A stretch of 64,000 bases of DNA from Candidatus Pelagibacter communis (GCF_012932795.1 NZ_LANA01000001.1:1-64000); one strand, 5' to 3'; counted from the stretch's first letter, positions 46,885 to 56,508 are shown. The notes: generated from the letters alone by a model not told the origin. Translations and numbers: made by a program.

Positions 46885-48319
46885 TCCAAAAATTAAGGAA
46901 GAATGTGGTGTATTTGGCATAAGCAATAATGCTGATGCTGCTGCCTTAACTGCTCTAGGTCTTCATGCACTTCAACATAGAGGTCAGGAAGGATGTGGGA
47001 TTGTATCATTTGATGGAAAAAAATATCATTCAGAAAAAAGATTTGGTTTGGTTGGAGATAACTTTAATAAAGAGAGGGTTTTAAAAAATCTTCTTGGAAA
47101 CCATGCAATAGGTCACAACAGATACAGCACAACAGGTGAAAATACCCTTAGAAATATTCAGCCCTTTTTTGCAGATACTAACGCTGGTGGTATTGGTGTT
47201 GCACACAATGGAAATTTAACCAACTCTGTTACTCTTAGAAATAAGCTAGTTGAAGATGGTGCTATTTTTTACACAACTTCAGATACTGAAACAATTGTTC
47301 AGTTAATTGCTAAATCAAAAAGAAATAAAACTGTTGATAAAGTTATTGATGCAATATTTCAAATTCAAGGTGGCTACGCATTAGTTATGCTTACACAGAG
47401 CACTTTAATAGGTGTTAGAGACCCATATGGAATAAGACCTTTGGTTATAGGTAAGATAAAAGATAGTTATGTTTTTGCTTCAGAAACTTGTGCTTTAGAT
47501 ATTATAGGTGCGAAATATATAAGAGATGTTGAAAATGGTGAAGTTGTTTTGATTGAAAATAATGAGTTAAGGAGTTTCAAACCCTTCCCTGTCAGAAAAG
47601 TTAGGCCCTGTGTTTTTGAGTATATTTATTTTGCAAGACCAGATAGCTTGATAAATGGAAAGTCTGCTTATGAACATAGAAAAAATTTAGGAATTGAACT
47701 TGCTAAAGAAAACAAAATTAGTGCAGACATAGTAGTACCTGTACCAGACTCAGGAAATGCTGCAGCACTTGGATTTGCTCAACACTTAGGAATTAATTTT
47801 GAATTAGGTTTAATTAGAAACCATTATGTTGGACGAACTTTTATAGAACCCAGTCAAAAAATTAGAAGTTTAGGTGTAAAGTTAAAACTAAATGCTAATC
47901 AGTCTACAATCAAAAATAAAAGAATAATTTTGATAGATGACTCTTTAGTGAGAGGAACAACTTCTTATAAAATTGTTAAAATGCTTTATGATGCTGGTGC
48001 AAAGGAAGTTCATGTAAAAATTGCTTGTCCTGAAATAAGATACCCAGACTTTTATGGGGTGGATACGCCAACAAAAAAAGAGCTATTAGCTGCTAACAAA
48101 ACTAATGATGAAATTTGTGAATACATTGGCGCTAGATCTTTAGATTTTTTATCACTTGAAGGTCTGTATAGAGCAATAGGCTTTGAAAAACGTAACAACA
48201 CTTACCCTCAATTAACTGACCATTATTTTACAGGAGATTACCCTGTAAAACCAATTGATGAATTGGGTGATGATAAGATAACTCAACTATCATTATTAAG
48301 TACAGCTTCAGGAAATTAA
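46838..48319 (+). CDS. purF: Amidophosphoribosyltransferase
   Basis: PurF starts purine synthesis from PRPP and glutamine. The catalytic cysteine is in KEECGVFGI. An in-frame TTG at 46871 would place exactly 11 residues before it, like the cleaved propeptide of Bacillus PurF; the ATG at 46838 gives 22. The PRTase loop is IILIDDSLVRGTTSYKI. The Fe-S cysteines of the Bacillus type are mostly lost: RPCVFEYIYF keeps one, but YPDFYG has Asp for Cys and DHYFTGDYP replaces the CxxCFTG ending. It overlaps cvpA by 47 bases. Confidence 0.95.
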   Translation: MKKHIRILKKKLKIYNPKIKEECGVFGISNNADAAALTALGLHALQHRGQEGCGIVSFDGKKYHSEKRFGLVGDNFNKERVLKNLLGNHAIGHNRYSTTGENTLRNIQPFFADTNAGGIGVAHNGNLTNSVTLRNKLVEDGAIFYTTSDTETIVQLIAKSKRNKTVDKVIDAIFQIQGGYALVMLTQSTLIGVRDPYGIRPLVIGKIKDSYVFASETCALDIIGAKYIRDVENGEVVLIENNELRSFKPFPVRKVRPCVFEYIYFARPDSLINGKSAYEHRKNLGIELAKENKISADIVVPVPDSGNAAALGFAQHLGINFELGLIRNHYVGRTFIEPSQKIRSLGVKLKLNANQSTIKNKRIILIDDSLVRGTTSYKIVKMLYDAGAKEVHVKIACPEIRYPDFYGVDTPTKKELLAANKTNDEICEYIGARSLDFLSLEGLYRAIGFEKRNNTYPQLTDHYFTGDYPVKPIDELGDDKITQLSLLSTASGN

Positions 48320-48322
48320 AAT

Positions 48323-48342
48323 AAACAAAGTAAAGTTTGTTT
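48323..48342 (+). terminator. Weak AT-rich hairpin after purF
   Basis: AAACAAA and TTTGTTT form a 7-bp stem with a six-base loop, four bases after the purF stop. The stem has one GC pair and no clear T-run follows, so it may be weak or incidental. It lies between purF and gshA. Confidence 0.25.
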
Positions 48343-48384
48343 AAATGACTTTAAAATAATCATTATATCACTATATATAAATCA

Positions 48385-49680
48385 ATGATTACTCATAAGG
48401 AACAAATAATTAATTACTTCAAATCTGGCATCAGAGAGACTAAAGATTTCAAAATTGGTATCGAACATGAAAAATTTTTATTTGATCAAAATAAAGATAA
48501 ACGAGTCGATTATTCAATAATTCTTAAAATGTTCAAAGGTTTATATGAATTTGGCTGGAAACCTATTTTAGAAAATAAGAATGTAATTGGTCTTAAAAAA
48601 AGTGGTAAAAGTATTACTCTGGAACCTGGAAATCAAATTGAACTTTCTGGAGATCAATTAAACAACATTCATGAAGCGTGCTCTGAAGCTCAAAATTACT
48701 TATTTGAAATTAAACAAGTTATAAAAAGATTGGATTTAAAAATAGTAAGTGCTGGATTTGATCCAATTTCTAAAATTTCAGAAGTTCCTAATAATCCAAA
48801 ACAAAGATATGAAGTAATGACAAAAGATATGCCTAATGGTGGTGAATTAAGTTTAGACATGATGTACCGAACTTGTGGGACACAACTTAATGTAGATTAC
48901 AGTTCTGAAAAAGACTTTGTTAAAAAGTTTAAGGTAGCAAATTCTATTGTCCCTATTTCAATTGCTTTATTTGCAAACTCATCAATTGTAGAAAAAAAAA
49001 ATAGTGGCTATCTCTCTTATAGGTCTAAAGTTTGGCAAAATACATCTAGAGGCGGGTTGCCTGAAGCTTTTTTTGAAAATATGAATTTTGAAAAATATGC
49101 AGATTTTGCAATAAATTTCCCAATATTATTTATTCAAAAAGATAAAGAATATATTTCTGGAAAAAAATATTTATTTTCAGATTTTATGAATGGTAAAATT
49201 AAAGAATTAGAAAATAAACTACCTACTGAAAATGATTTGACCACTCACTTAAGTACAATCTTTACAGAAAATAGACTAAAAAAATACATAGAACTTAGAT
49301 CAATGGATGCATGTGGGTGGGAATGTTTGTGTTCTGGACCTGCTTTCAATACTGGAATTTTATATGGAAACTTAGATGAAGCATATGATCTAATTTCTAA
49401 ATGGGATAAAAATAAGATTATAAATGCATATCTTGAAGCTCCAAAAAAAGGTTTCAATACAGAATTGATGGGTAAAGATTTATTCTATTGGACATCGATA
49501 CTATTAGAAATTTCAAAAAAAGGCTTAGAAAGTAGAGATATAATTGGTAAAGGTGGATATAACGAAACACATTACTTGGGTCATTTAGAAAAAATAATTG
49601 ATAATAAAACAACAAACGCAGATCATATGATTAGTGAATTTTCTAAAAATGAAAATTTAAATGATTTATATGATAAATAA
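48385..49680 (+). CDS. gshA: Glutamate-cysteine ligase
   Basis: A 431-residue glutamate-cysteine ligase of the plant/alphaproteobacterial type: KIGIEHEKFLFDQNKDKRV, LEPGNQIELSGDQLNNIHEA, MMYRTCGTQLNVDY and ELRSMDACGWECLCSGPAF. It catalyses the first step of glutathione synthesis. The gene is immediately followed, with a small overlap, by gshB. Confidence 0.94.
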   Translation: MITHKEQIINYFKSGIRETKDFKIGIEHEKFLFDQNKDKRVDYSIILKMFKGLYEFGWKPILENKNVIGLKKSGKSITLEPGNQIELSGDQLNNIHEACSEAQNYLFEIKQVIKRLDLKIVSAGFDPISKISEVPNNPKQRYEVMTKDMPNGGELSLDMMYRTCGTQLNVDYSSEKDFVKKFKVANSIVPISIALFANSSIVEKKNSGYLSYRSKVWQNTSRGGLPEAFFENMNFEKYADFAINFPILFIQKDKEYISGKKYLFSDFMNGKIKELENKLPTENDLTTHLSTIFTENRLKKYIELRSMDACGWECLCSGPAFNTGILYGNLDEAYDLISKWDKNKIINAYLEAPKKGFNTELMGKDLFYWTSILLEISKKGLESRDIIGKGGYNETHYLGHLEKIIDNKTTNADHMISEFSKNENLNDLYDK

Positions 49681-50596
49681 AATAATTGCTATCCAAGGAA
49701 ATCATCCTTCAAAGTTAAACCCTACTACAGATACGAGTGTTTTTCTGGCCCATGAGATTCAGAATAAAAAGTACAAAATATTTTATTATGATCCTAAAGA
49801 TCTATCGATAATTAATTCTAAAGTTATCGCCAAAGGATTTTTTATCAAGTTTAATTATAGTCAAAAAAAGTTCTTTAAGATATTAAAAAAACAGAAATTA
49901 GATCTTTCGAATTGTAAATATATCCTAATTCGTCAAGATCCTCCTTTTAATCTTGAGTATATTTCAACAACTTACATTTTAGATACTATCAAAGATAAGG
50001 TTAAAATTATTAACAATCCCACATCAATAAGAAATATCTCTGAAAAACTTTATTCTGCTAAATATCAAAAGTTTATGCCTAGAACTATTTTCACTCAAAA
50101 TATTGATGAAATTAAAAAATTTTTTAAAACTCATAAAAAAGTAATTATAAAGCCTATTCACAGCTATAGTGGTAACGATATTCACTTATTAGATAGTTTA
50201 AATTTAAGATTTATTAAAAAATTTATTAAGAAACATGATCACATTATGTGTCAAAAATATTTATACAAAATTAGTAAAGGAGATAAACGAGTTTTTTTAA
50301 TCAATGGAAAAGTATGTGGTGCAATATCAAGAGTTCCTAAAAAAGGATCTTTTTTAAGCAATATGAGCAAAGGTGCTAAACCAATTAATATTGAATTAAC
50401 TAATATAGAAAAAAGGATATCAATTTTAATTGCAAAAAACTTAAAAAAAGAAAATATTTTTTTTGCAGGTATTGATTTTATTGATCAAAAACTTAATGGG
50501 GATATTAATGTCACCTCACCTACTGGATTAAAAACATTATTTGATTTATCTGGGATCAATCTTGCTAAAGTTTTCTGGAAAGAATTAAGGGCTTGA
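49670..50596 (+). CDS. gshB: Glutathione synthetase
   Basis: About 308 residues from the ATG at 49670; another in-frame ATG lies at 49661. ATP-grasp features: QDPPFNLEYISTTYILD, NNPTSIRNISEKLYSAKY, KVIIKPIHSYSGNDIHLLDS and FAGIDFIDQKLNGDINVTSP. The N-terminal domain matches GshB. It overlaps gshA by up to 20 bases, giving a two-gene glutathione operon. Confidence 0.94.
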   Translation: MINKIIAIQGNHPSKLNPTTDTSVFLAHEIQNKKYKIFYYDPKDLSIINSKVIAKGFFIKFNYSQKKFFKILKKQKLDLSNCKYILIRQDPPFNLEYISTTYILDTIKDKVKIINNPTSIRNISEKLYSAKYQKFMPRTIFTQNIDEIKKFFKTHKKVIIKPIHSYSGNDIHLLDSLNLRFIKKFIKKHDHIMCQKYLYKISKGDKRVFLINGKVCGAISRVPKKGSFLSNMSKGAKPINIELTNIEKRISILIAKNLKKENIFFAGIDFIDQKLNGDINVTSPTGLKTLFDLSGINLAKVFWKELRA

Positions 50597-51453
50597 AAAA
50601 TTTAACTGAACAACAAAAAGGGTCTTTATTAGCATTCGTTGCAGTAATGTTTATCACTCCAGATTCTTTATTTATTAGACTTTCTAATGTCGACACCTGG
50701 GGGCTAGTTTTTTATAGAGGAGTAATTCCTTTTATTACAGTTTTTCTAGGAATGTTAATAATTTATAAATTAAACTTCTTTAAGATGCTTTTTTCAAGTG
50801 GGTATCATGGGCTGCTTTATATAGGAACCTTTTCAGTAACGAACATCACCTTCGTTGTTTCTATACAAAATACAAATGTTGCAAATACATTGGTCATGAT
50901 TGCTATGGCACCTATGTTATCTGCTTTTCTTGGTGCTTTATTTTTAAAGGAATTACCTGATAGAAAGACTTGGATCACAATATTTATAACTTTTACAGCT
51001 GCAATATATATATTCTATGACTCAATACAAATTGGCAATTTTTATGGTGATGTTTTGGGCTTAGTAACTGCCCTAGGTTTAGCTGTTGGTGCTGTTACTA
51101 TTAGATCTGCTAAGGATAGAAATCTAATTCCTGCAGCTGTTGTTGGGAAATTAATTGTAGCTCTATTTGCGCTGCTATTTATTGAAAGTTTTGCTTTAAC
51201 AAATGGTGATTTAATCATTGTCCCTTTAATGTGTATTATGTGTGTTGCTATACCTTTTGTATTAGTAACTATAGCTCCAAGATTTATTCCTGCTGCAGAA
51301 GTAAACTTATTTTTCTTATTAGAGACAATTATTGGACCTATATGGGTATGGTTAATCATTAAGGAGCAGCCTAGTCTTGAAACTATCCAGGGTGGGGTTG
51401 TAATTATTACTGCTATAGCAATTCACTCTTTCATCAAATTAAAAAATTCTTAA
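50593..51453 (+). CDS. DMT-family (EamA) permease
   Basis: A 286-residue ten-helix transporter with two EamA repeats (VNTLVMIAMAPMLSAFLGAL-like segment in the first half, FIPAAEVNLFFLLETIIGPI in the second). A TTG codon at 50593, overlapping the gshB stop, is the start. The substrate is unknown. It resembles the other DMT gene at 58851, so the two are paralogues. Confidence 0.88.
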   Translation: MKNLTEQQKGSLLAFVAVMFITPDSLFIRLSNVDTWGLVFYRGVIPFITVFLGMLIIYKLNFFKMLFSSGYHGLLYIGTFSVTNITFVVSIQNTNVANTLVMIAMAPMLSAFLGALFLKELPDRKTWITIFITFTAAIYIFYDSIQIGNFYGDVLGLVTALGLAVGAVTIRSAKDRNLIPAAVVGKLIVALFALLFIESFALTNGDLIIVPLMCIMCVAIPFVLVTIAPRFIPAAEVNLFFLLETIIGPIWVWLIIKEQPSLETIQGGVVIITAIAIHSFIKLKNS

Positions 51454-51474
51454 ATCTGTCATAATAAAGACTTG

Positions 51475-51495
51475 ATTTGCAAGTAAATCGCAAAT
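51475..51495. promoter_or_regulatory. Dyad upstream of the MFS gene
   Basis: ATTTGC (51475-51480) and GCAAAT (51490-51495) are separated by nine bases and lie 17 bases before the MFS start. It may be an operator or the end of the upstream unit. Evidence is limited to the inverted repeat. Confidence 0.25.
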
Positions 51496-51511
51496 AGATA
51501 CGGTCAATTTT

Positions 51512-52789
51512 ATGAATAAAGTTTTAAAAAATTCCTGGGCATTATTTTTAGGTATGGGTTTTTTAATGATGGCCTATGGATATCAGAGTTCACTCCTAGG
51601 GGTAAGAGCAGTGCGAGAAGAATTTAGTCTAGCATCCACTGGTTTTATGATGTCAGGGTATTTTGTTGGGTACTTTATTGGCACAACATCAATTACTGGT
51701 CTTATATCTCGTGTTGGTCATATCCGAGTTTTTGCAGCTTTTGCATCTTTAGCTTCTTTAGTCATCTTGGTTCACTCCGTTTTTATTAATCCATATATCT
51801 GGTTTATACTAAGAGTTTTAACCGGAATAAGTATGGTTTGTATTTATACTGTTGCTGAGAGTTGGTTAAATGATAGGTCCAACAATAAAAATAGGGGAAG
51901 TGTTTTGTCTATCTATATGGTTGTTTTATATGGCTCAATGGGTATAGGAATGTTTTTATTAAATTTTAGCAATCCTATAAATTATGAACCTTTCATATTA
52001 ATTTCAATCATTACATCTATTGCTCTTATACCAATTTTATTAACTAAAAAAAAACCACCTACATTTAAAAAGATTAAAGGTATGCCTTTAAAAGAACTTT
52101 ATGAGACTTCACCTTTTGGTGTGGTAAGCGCATTTTTTTATGGAACTATTCAATCAGCACTCTTCACATTGTTAGCAGTTTATTCAGCATCGATGAATTT
52201 TACTATATTCCAGATATCACTTGTAACTTTTCTACTAGCAATTTCTGGTGCTATTTCACAATATCCTATTGGAAAACTTTCTGATAAATACGACAGAAGA
52301 AAAGTAATAGTAATTTCAACTTTTGGTGCATGTATTTTTGCTTTGTTTGCTATTTTGGCATCAGGTCAAATGTATTTACCTGGTGAACTTGCTACAAGCA
52401 AAATATGGTTTTTTATTTTTTTAATTTGTTTTTCTATTTGTAGCTTACCAATGTTTTCTTTAATTTGTGCTCATACAAATGATTATATTCCAAAAGAAAA
52501 ATTTGTAGCAGCAGGAGCTGGAATACAGTTTACATTTGGTGTGGGTGCAATGGGTGGCCCATTTCTTTGTTCTATTTTTATGAACATAGTTGGTTCAAAT
52601 GGTTTTTTTGTATTCTTACTTTTCTTTCATGGTCTAATCGGGGTATTTGGTATTTATAGAATGAACATAAGGGAAACAGTTGAAAATCCAGATTCTCAAT
52701 TCGTTGCTATGCCTTCAACTATTACACCAGCTGGAATTGAATTAAACCCTACAACAGAGCCTATTGAAGAGACAAAAAAACCAGAATAG
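51512..52789 (+). CDS. MFS transporter (YcaD-like)
   Basis: A 425-residue twelve-helix major facilitator. It shows GMGFLMMAYGYQSSLLGVRA in helix 1, SVLSIYMVVLYGSMGIGMF, the loop motif GKLSDKYDRRKVI between halves, and a polar proline/threonine-rich C-terminal tail. This matches the YcaD group of putative drug or metabolite transporters. The substrate is unknown. Confidence 0.88.
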   Translation: MNKVLKNSWALFLGMGFLMMAYGYQSSLLGVRAVREEFSLASTGFMMSGYFVGYFIGTTSITGLISRVGHIRVFAAFASLASLVILVHSVFINPYIWFILRVLTGISMVCIYTVAESWLNDRSNNKNRGSVLSIYMVVLYGSMGIGMFLLNFSNPINYEPFILISIITSIALIPILLTKKKPPTFKKIKGMPLKELYETSPFGVVSAFFYGTIQSALFTLLAVYSASMNFTIFQISLVTFLLAISGAISQYPIGKLSDKYDRRKVIVISTFGACIFALFAILASGQMYLPGELATSKIWFFIFLICFSICSLPMFSLICAHTNDYIPKEKFVAAGAGIQFTFGVGAMGGPFLCSIFMNIVGSNGFFVFLLFFHGLIGVFGIYRMNIRETVENPDSQFVAMPSTITPAGIELNPTTEPIEETKKPE

Positions 52790-52806
52790 ACTCTATCAAA
52801 TAATCT

Positions 52807-53988
52807 TTAAGCATGCTGACCTGCCACATAACCAGAGGACCAGGCCCATTGAAAATTATAACCACCTAAATGACCAGTTACATCAACTACTTCACCAACA
52901 AAGAATAATCCAGGATGTTTCTTCGACATCATTGTTTTAGAGGAAATTTCATTAGTGTCGATACCTCCTAAGGTAACTTCTGCTGTTCTATAACCTTCAG
53001 ATCCTGTTGGTTTTATTTCCCAAGTATTAATTGAGTCACTTAATCGATCTAATATTTTGTTTGATATTTCACATATGTTTCCACTAACATTATTTTCATT
53101 ACAAATTATATGAGCCAACCGTTTAGGGAGAAGCTCTGAAATAATAATATTTATATCTTGCTTGGGATTAATATTTTTTTTATCATTTATGAACTTAGCA
53201 ACATCCAGTTTTGGGGACAAATTAATTCTAATATTCTCTCCTAATTTCCAGTAAGAAGAAATTTGTAATATAGATGGTCCACTTAATCCCCTATGAGTAA
53301 ATAACATTCCTTCTTCAAAGAATACTTTTTTGAATGAAACAACAGTTTCAATAGATAATCCTGTAAGCTTTTTACATATAGAAAGTATTTTTTCATTAAA
53401 AGTTAAGGGAACTAATGCTGGTAATGTTTCAACAACTTTTAAATTAAATTTTTTTGCAACATCATAGCCAAATTGTGTTGCTCCAATCTTAGGGATGGAT
53501 AAACCTCCTGTAGCAATAATCAATGATTCGCTTAAATATTTATCAGAATCAACTGTAATAAAGTATTTATCATCTTTTTTATCAATATCTTTAATTTTCA
53601 TATCTTTTTTTAAAATTACATTTGCTTCTTTACATTCTAGCAACAACATTTCGATAACCTGTTGTGCACTCTCATCACAGAAAAGTTGACCTAATTTTTT
53701 TTCATGAAATTTTATATTATGTTTTTTTATTAATCTTATAAAATCATTTTGAGTATATTGTTTTAAGGCAGAAATTATAAAATTTGGATTTTTTGAAATA
53801 AACTTGTCTGGATGTGTGTGAATATTTGTAAAATTACATCTACCACCTCCAGATATTCTAATTTTTTCACCTATTTTTTTTGCATGATCTACTAAAAGTA
53901 CTTTTCGTCCACGTTTGCCAGCTTCTATAGCACTCATCATTCCAGCTGCACCCGCTCCAACTATAATAACATCATATTTTTCTGTCAT
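52807..53988 (-). CDS. HI0933-family flavoprotein (YhiN-like)
   Basis: About 393 residues from the ATG at 53988 (MTEKYDVIIVGAGAAGMM). The longer frame to 54057 overlaps slyX and adds a non-homologous leader. Motifs: GEKIRISGGGRCNFTN, LIIATGGLSIPKIGATQFGY and GGYNFQWAWSSGYVAG. Family members are FAD proteins of unclear function. It probably follows slyX on the same transcript. Confidence 0.92.
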   Translation of the reverse strand: MTEKYDVIIVGAGAAGMMSAIEAGKRGRKVLLVDHAKKIGEKIRISGGGRCNFTNIHTHPDKFISKNPNFIISALKQYTQNDFIRLIKKHNIKFHEKKLGQLFCDESAQQVIEMLLLECKEANVILKKDMKIKDIDKKDDKYFITVDSDKYLSESLIIATGGLSIPKIGATQFGYDVAKKFNLKVVETLPALVPLTFNEKILSICKKLTGLSIETVVSFKKVFFEEGMLFTHRGLSGPSILQISSYWKLGENIRINLSPKLDVAKFINDKKNINPKQDINIIISELLPKRLAHIICNENNVSGNICEISNKILDRLSDSINTWEIKPTGSEGYRTAEVTLGGIDTNEISSKTMMSKKHPGLFFVGEVVDVTGHLGGYNFQWAWSSGYVAGQHA

Positions 53989-54004
53989 GAATATTGATAA
54001 TTGG

Positions 54005-54211
54005 TTAATAGTGGGGTGGTTTTTTATCTTCCATAACCACACCTGCTTCATTACCAATTTCTAAGTCATTAATTCTTTTTTCAAAATTTAAGAATTGTTT
54101 TTTTAAAACTGATATTTCTTTTTGTTGACAGTACAGCTCATTGCTCATCTGTGACATTTCATTTTGAAGAAAAGCTACTTGTTCCTCCAATCTTTTTATT
54201 AAATTTTTCAT
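54005..54211 (-). CDS. slyX: SlyX family protein
   Basis: A 68-residue coiled-coil protein: KRLEEQVAFLQNEMSQMSNE, then a second helix and the conserved C-terminal KPPHY of SlyX. Function is not known in any organism I can name. It lies just upstream of the HI0933-type flavoprotein gene. Confidence 0.85.
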   Translation of the reverse strand: MKNLIKRLEEQVAFLQNEMSQMSNELYCQQKEISVLKKQFLNFEKRINDLEIGNEAGVVMEDKKPPHY

Positions 54212-54285
54212 TTTTTTTGATAAATTATAGTTAGTTTTGAGTAAAGAAAACCTCTATTAACTATGGAATATCACATAGTAAACTG

Positions 54286-54309
54286 GTGATTGTTATGAAT
54301 AATAATCAC
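54286..54309. repeat. Near-perfect palindrome in a divergent intergenic region
   Basis: GTGATTGTTAT and ATAATAATCAC flank a two-base centre with one mismatch (24 bases in all). A second dyad, ACTATG and CATAGT, lies at 54260-54265 and 54274-54279. The region 54212-54383 is the largest intergenic gap in the window and separates slyX from the coiled-coil gene. Operator, hairpin or short RNA are all possible. Confidence 0.4.
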
Positions 54310-54383
54310 TCATAAGTTGTAACTCATTTTAGACACATATAAAAAAATAAATAAAATTTTATAGTTGTCTATTTCGTGAGATT

Positions 54384-55214
54384 TTGATGGAATTAAATTT
54401 ATATAAAATGATTAAAAATAAAAAAAAAAAAACAAAAACAAATAAGCCAAAGAAAATAGGTTTATTATTAAATAAAGTTTACGATAATTTTAAAAAAAAA
54501 CAAAAAAATAATGAAAAAAAAGAGATTAAACTTAGAGAAGATCAAATCAAAAAAGGATTAGAAAAAATCAAGTTAAAAGAAAAAGAATTGAAGGTTAAAG
54601 AAGAAGAAAATAAGAAAAAAGATGATTTTTATAGAAGAAAAGATGAAGAGTTGAGAAAAAAAGATCAGCAACTTCAATTAAAAGACGATGATTTGAGAGT
54701 TAAAGATGTAGAATTCAAAATTAAAGATAAAGAACAATTTTTAAAACAAGACGAATTAAGATTTAAAAATGAACAATTAAAAAAGGGTGAAACTGGTTTA
54801 AAAATAAAAGGAGATGAGCTCAATAAATTACAGAAAGAGCTTAAAAAAATAGAAATTCAATTAAATTTAACCAAAGAAGAACAGTCAAGAAAAGATATTA
54901 ATCTTAAGATAAGAGAAGAAGATCAAAAAAAGAAAGATCAAAAAGAATTGAAAAAGAAACTTAAGGAACAAAAGCTAAAAGATCAGGATGAAGAATTAAA
55001 AAAAGATTTAGAGGCAAAAAGAATAAAAGAATGGGAAGATAGATTTGATGAAGAGCAGAAACTTAGATTAGAAGAAGAAAAATTAAAAGATAATAGAATA
55101 AAACAAAGAGCACGATTAAGGCAAGTTATAGAAGAACAAGGTGATAAAAGTTTACAAGATGAATTAATTTCTAAACTTGAAGCTTTTGAAGTTGACAAAT
55201 CTAAAGAAAATTAA
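54384..55214 (+). CDS. Highly charged coiled-coil protein
   Basis: A 276-residue protein, about two-fifths Lys and Glu. Residues 84 to about 167 read as heptads on an xxKDxxL theme (RRKDEEL, RKKDQQL, QLKDDDL and so on), predicting one long coiled coil. There is no signal peptide or membrane segment. The N terminus is very basic (NKKKKTKTNKPKK), as in a nucleic-acid- or membrane-binding tail. No family is recognised; structural or nucleoid roles are guesses. It is followed 18 bases later by a small conserved protein. Confidence 0.7.
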   Translation: MMELNLYKMIKNKKKKTKTNKPKKIGLLLNKVYDNFKKKQKNNEKKEIKLREDQIKKGLEKIKLKEKELKVKEEENKKKDDFYRRKDEELRKKDQQLQLKDDDLRVKDVEFKIKDKEQFLKQDELRFKNEQLKKGETGLKIKGDELNKLQKELKKIEIQLNLTKEEQSRKDINLKIREEDQKKKDQKELKKKLKEQKLKDQDEELKKDLEAKRIKEWEDRFDEEQKLRLEEEKLKDNRIKQRARLRQVIEEQGDKSLQDELISKLEAFEVDKSKEN

Positions 55215-55232
55215 AAAACAATTTTAGTTAAG

Positions 55233-55460
55233 GTGAACAAAGAAAACGCAAGTAAACTGTGGAAAACGATACAGGAAGCTGGCGATTATTTACTAAGTGG
55301 ATTACCCGACCACCCAAATCATCCTAAGGGCCGTAACCCATACGCTCATGTTGCAATATGTGTCAAAGAGAAGTTTGGTAACTCTTATAAAGATATCCCT
55401 GATGAAAAATTTAATGAAGTTTTAAAATATATTCAATTTCTTAAAGAAAATCCAAGCTAG
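55233..55460 (+). CDS. Small conserved protein of unknown function
   Basis: A 75-residue soluble protein starting at GTG, with an AAGG ribosome site just before it. It contains GLPDHPNHPKGRNPYAHVAI and KEKFGNSYKDIPDEKFNEVL, which look like a conserved compact helical domain with several Pro and His residues. No family recognised. It may be cotranscribed with the coiled-coil gene and converges on the threonine aldolase. Confidence 0.7.
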   Translation: MNKENASKLWKTIQEAGDYLLSGLPDHPNHPKGRNPYAHVAICVKEKFGNSYKDIPDEKFNEVLKYIQFLKENPS

Positions 55461-56506
55461 CTTTTAGAAAGAGTTTCTAAAAGTTGATCAACATCACTCT
55501 CTTTGGTGTTCCAAGCAGCTACAAGTCTTACCGCTTTTCCATCTAGCTCTTCTTGATTCATTTTATAACCTTCTGAATTCAGATGCTTAATAATAGGTTT
55601 TGGAAATTTAGCAAATACTTCATTAGCTTCAGTTGGATAAGCTAATTCAATATTTGAATTTGATTTTAAGCCTTCACTTAATTTTTTTCCCATCTTATTT
55701 GCATGTTTTGCATTTCTTAACCAAATATCATTTGATATATAAGCCTCTAGTTGAGCTGAAACAAATCTCATCTTTGAAAGCAAATGGCCTGATCTTTTCA
55801 TTAAGAAAGGAAGGTTTCCTACTAATTCTGGTTTAAAAAATATAATCGCTTCTGCAGCAATACATCCATTTTTTGTAGCACCAAAAGATAAAACATCTAT
55901 TCCTGACTTCCATGTCATTTCAGCAGGAGTTGCACCAAGTGAGACTAATGCGTTAGCAAATCTTGCCCCGTCCATATGCATTTTTAGATTATGTTTATGT
56001 GCAGTTTCAGATATAGCTGTAATTTCATCTAACTGATAAACTTCACCTGTTTCACATAATTGAGTAATACTCACTACAGAAGGTTGTGTGTGGTGTACGA
56101 TACCAGCTCCCCCAATATTTTCGGATAACTCTTCTGGTGTAAATTTTCCATTAATTCCATTTAAAGGTACAAGTTTTGCACCCCCTGTATAAAATTCAGG
56201 AGCTCCACATTCATCTGTATTGATGTGTGAATGTTTGTGACAATAAATACTTCCAAAAACTGGTGTCATTGCTGATAAAGCTAAAGCATTTGCGGCTGTA
56301 CCTGACGCAGTTGGATAAACAATTACATCTTTTTCAAAAATTTCAGAAAACTTATTTTGTAAGTTCGTTGACCACTCATCATTACCATATGGAGTGCTGT
56401 CTCCTTCATTAGCTTTTATGATTGCATCTAAAACTTCAGGACATGCACCCGCTACATTATCAGAGGCAAATTTAACACGCTCTCGTTTTGTTTTAATTTT
56501 TGCCAT
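55457..56506 (-). CDS. ltaE: Low-specificity L-threonine aldolase
   Basis: A 349-residue PLP enzyme: FASDNVAGACPEVLDAI at the N terminus, LKMHMDGARFANALV with the PLP-binding Asp, and VLSFGATKNGCIAAEAI with the PLP lysine. It cleaves threonine or allo-threonine to glycine and acetaldehyde. SAR11 cells need glycine or a precursor, so glycine production fits. It is the last gene of a four-gene operon with the amidinotransferase and creatinase (two-base gap). Confidence 0.93.
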   Translation of the reverse strand: MAKIKTKRERVKFASDNVAGACPEVLDAIIKANEGDSTPYGNDEWSTNLQNKFSEIFEKDVIVYPTASGTAANALALSAMTPVFGSIYCHKHSHINTDECGAPEFYTGGAKLVPLNGINGKFTPEELSENIGGAGIVHHTQPSVVSITQLCETGEVYQLDEITAISETAHKHNLKMHMDGARFANALVSLGATPAEMTWKSGIDVLSFGATKNGCIAAEAIIFFKPELVGNLPFLMKRSGHLLSKMRFVSAQLEAYISNDIWLRNAKHANKMGKKLSEGLKSNSNIELAYPTEANEVFAKFPKPIIKHLNSEGYKMNQEELDGKAVRLVAAWNTKESDVDQLLETLSKS

Positions 56507-56508
56507 AA

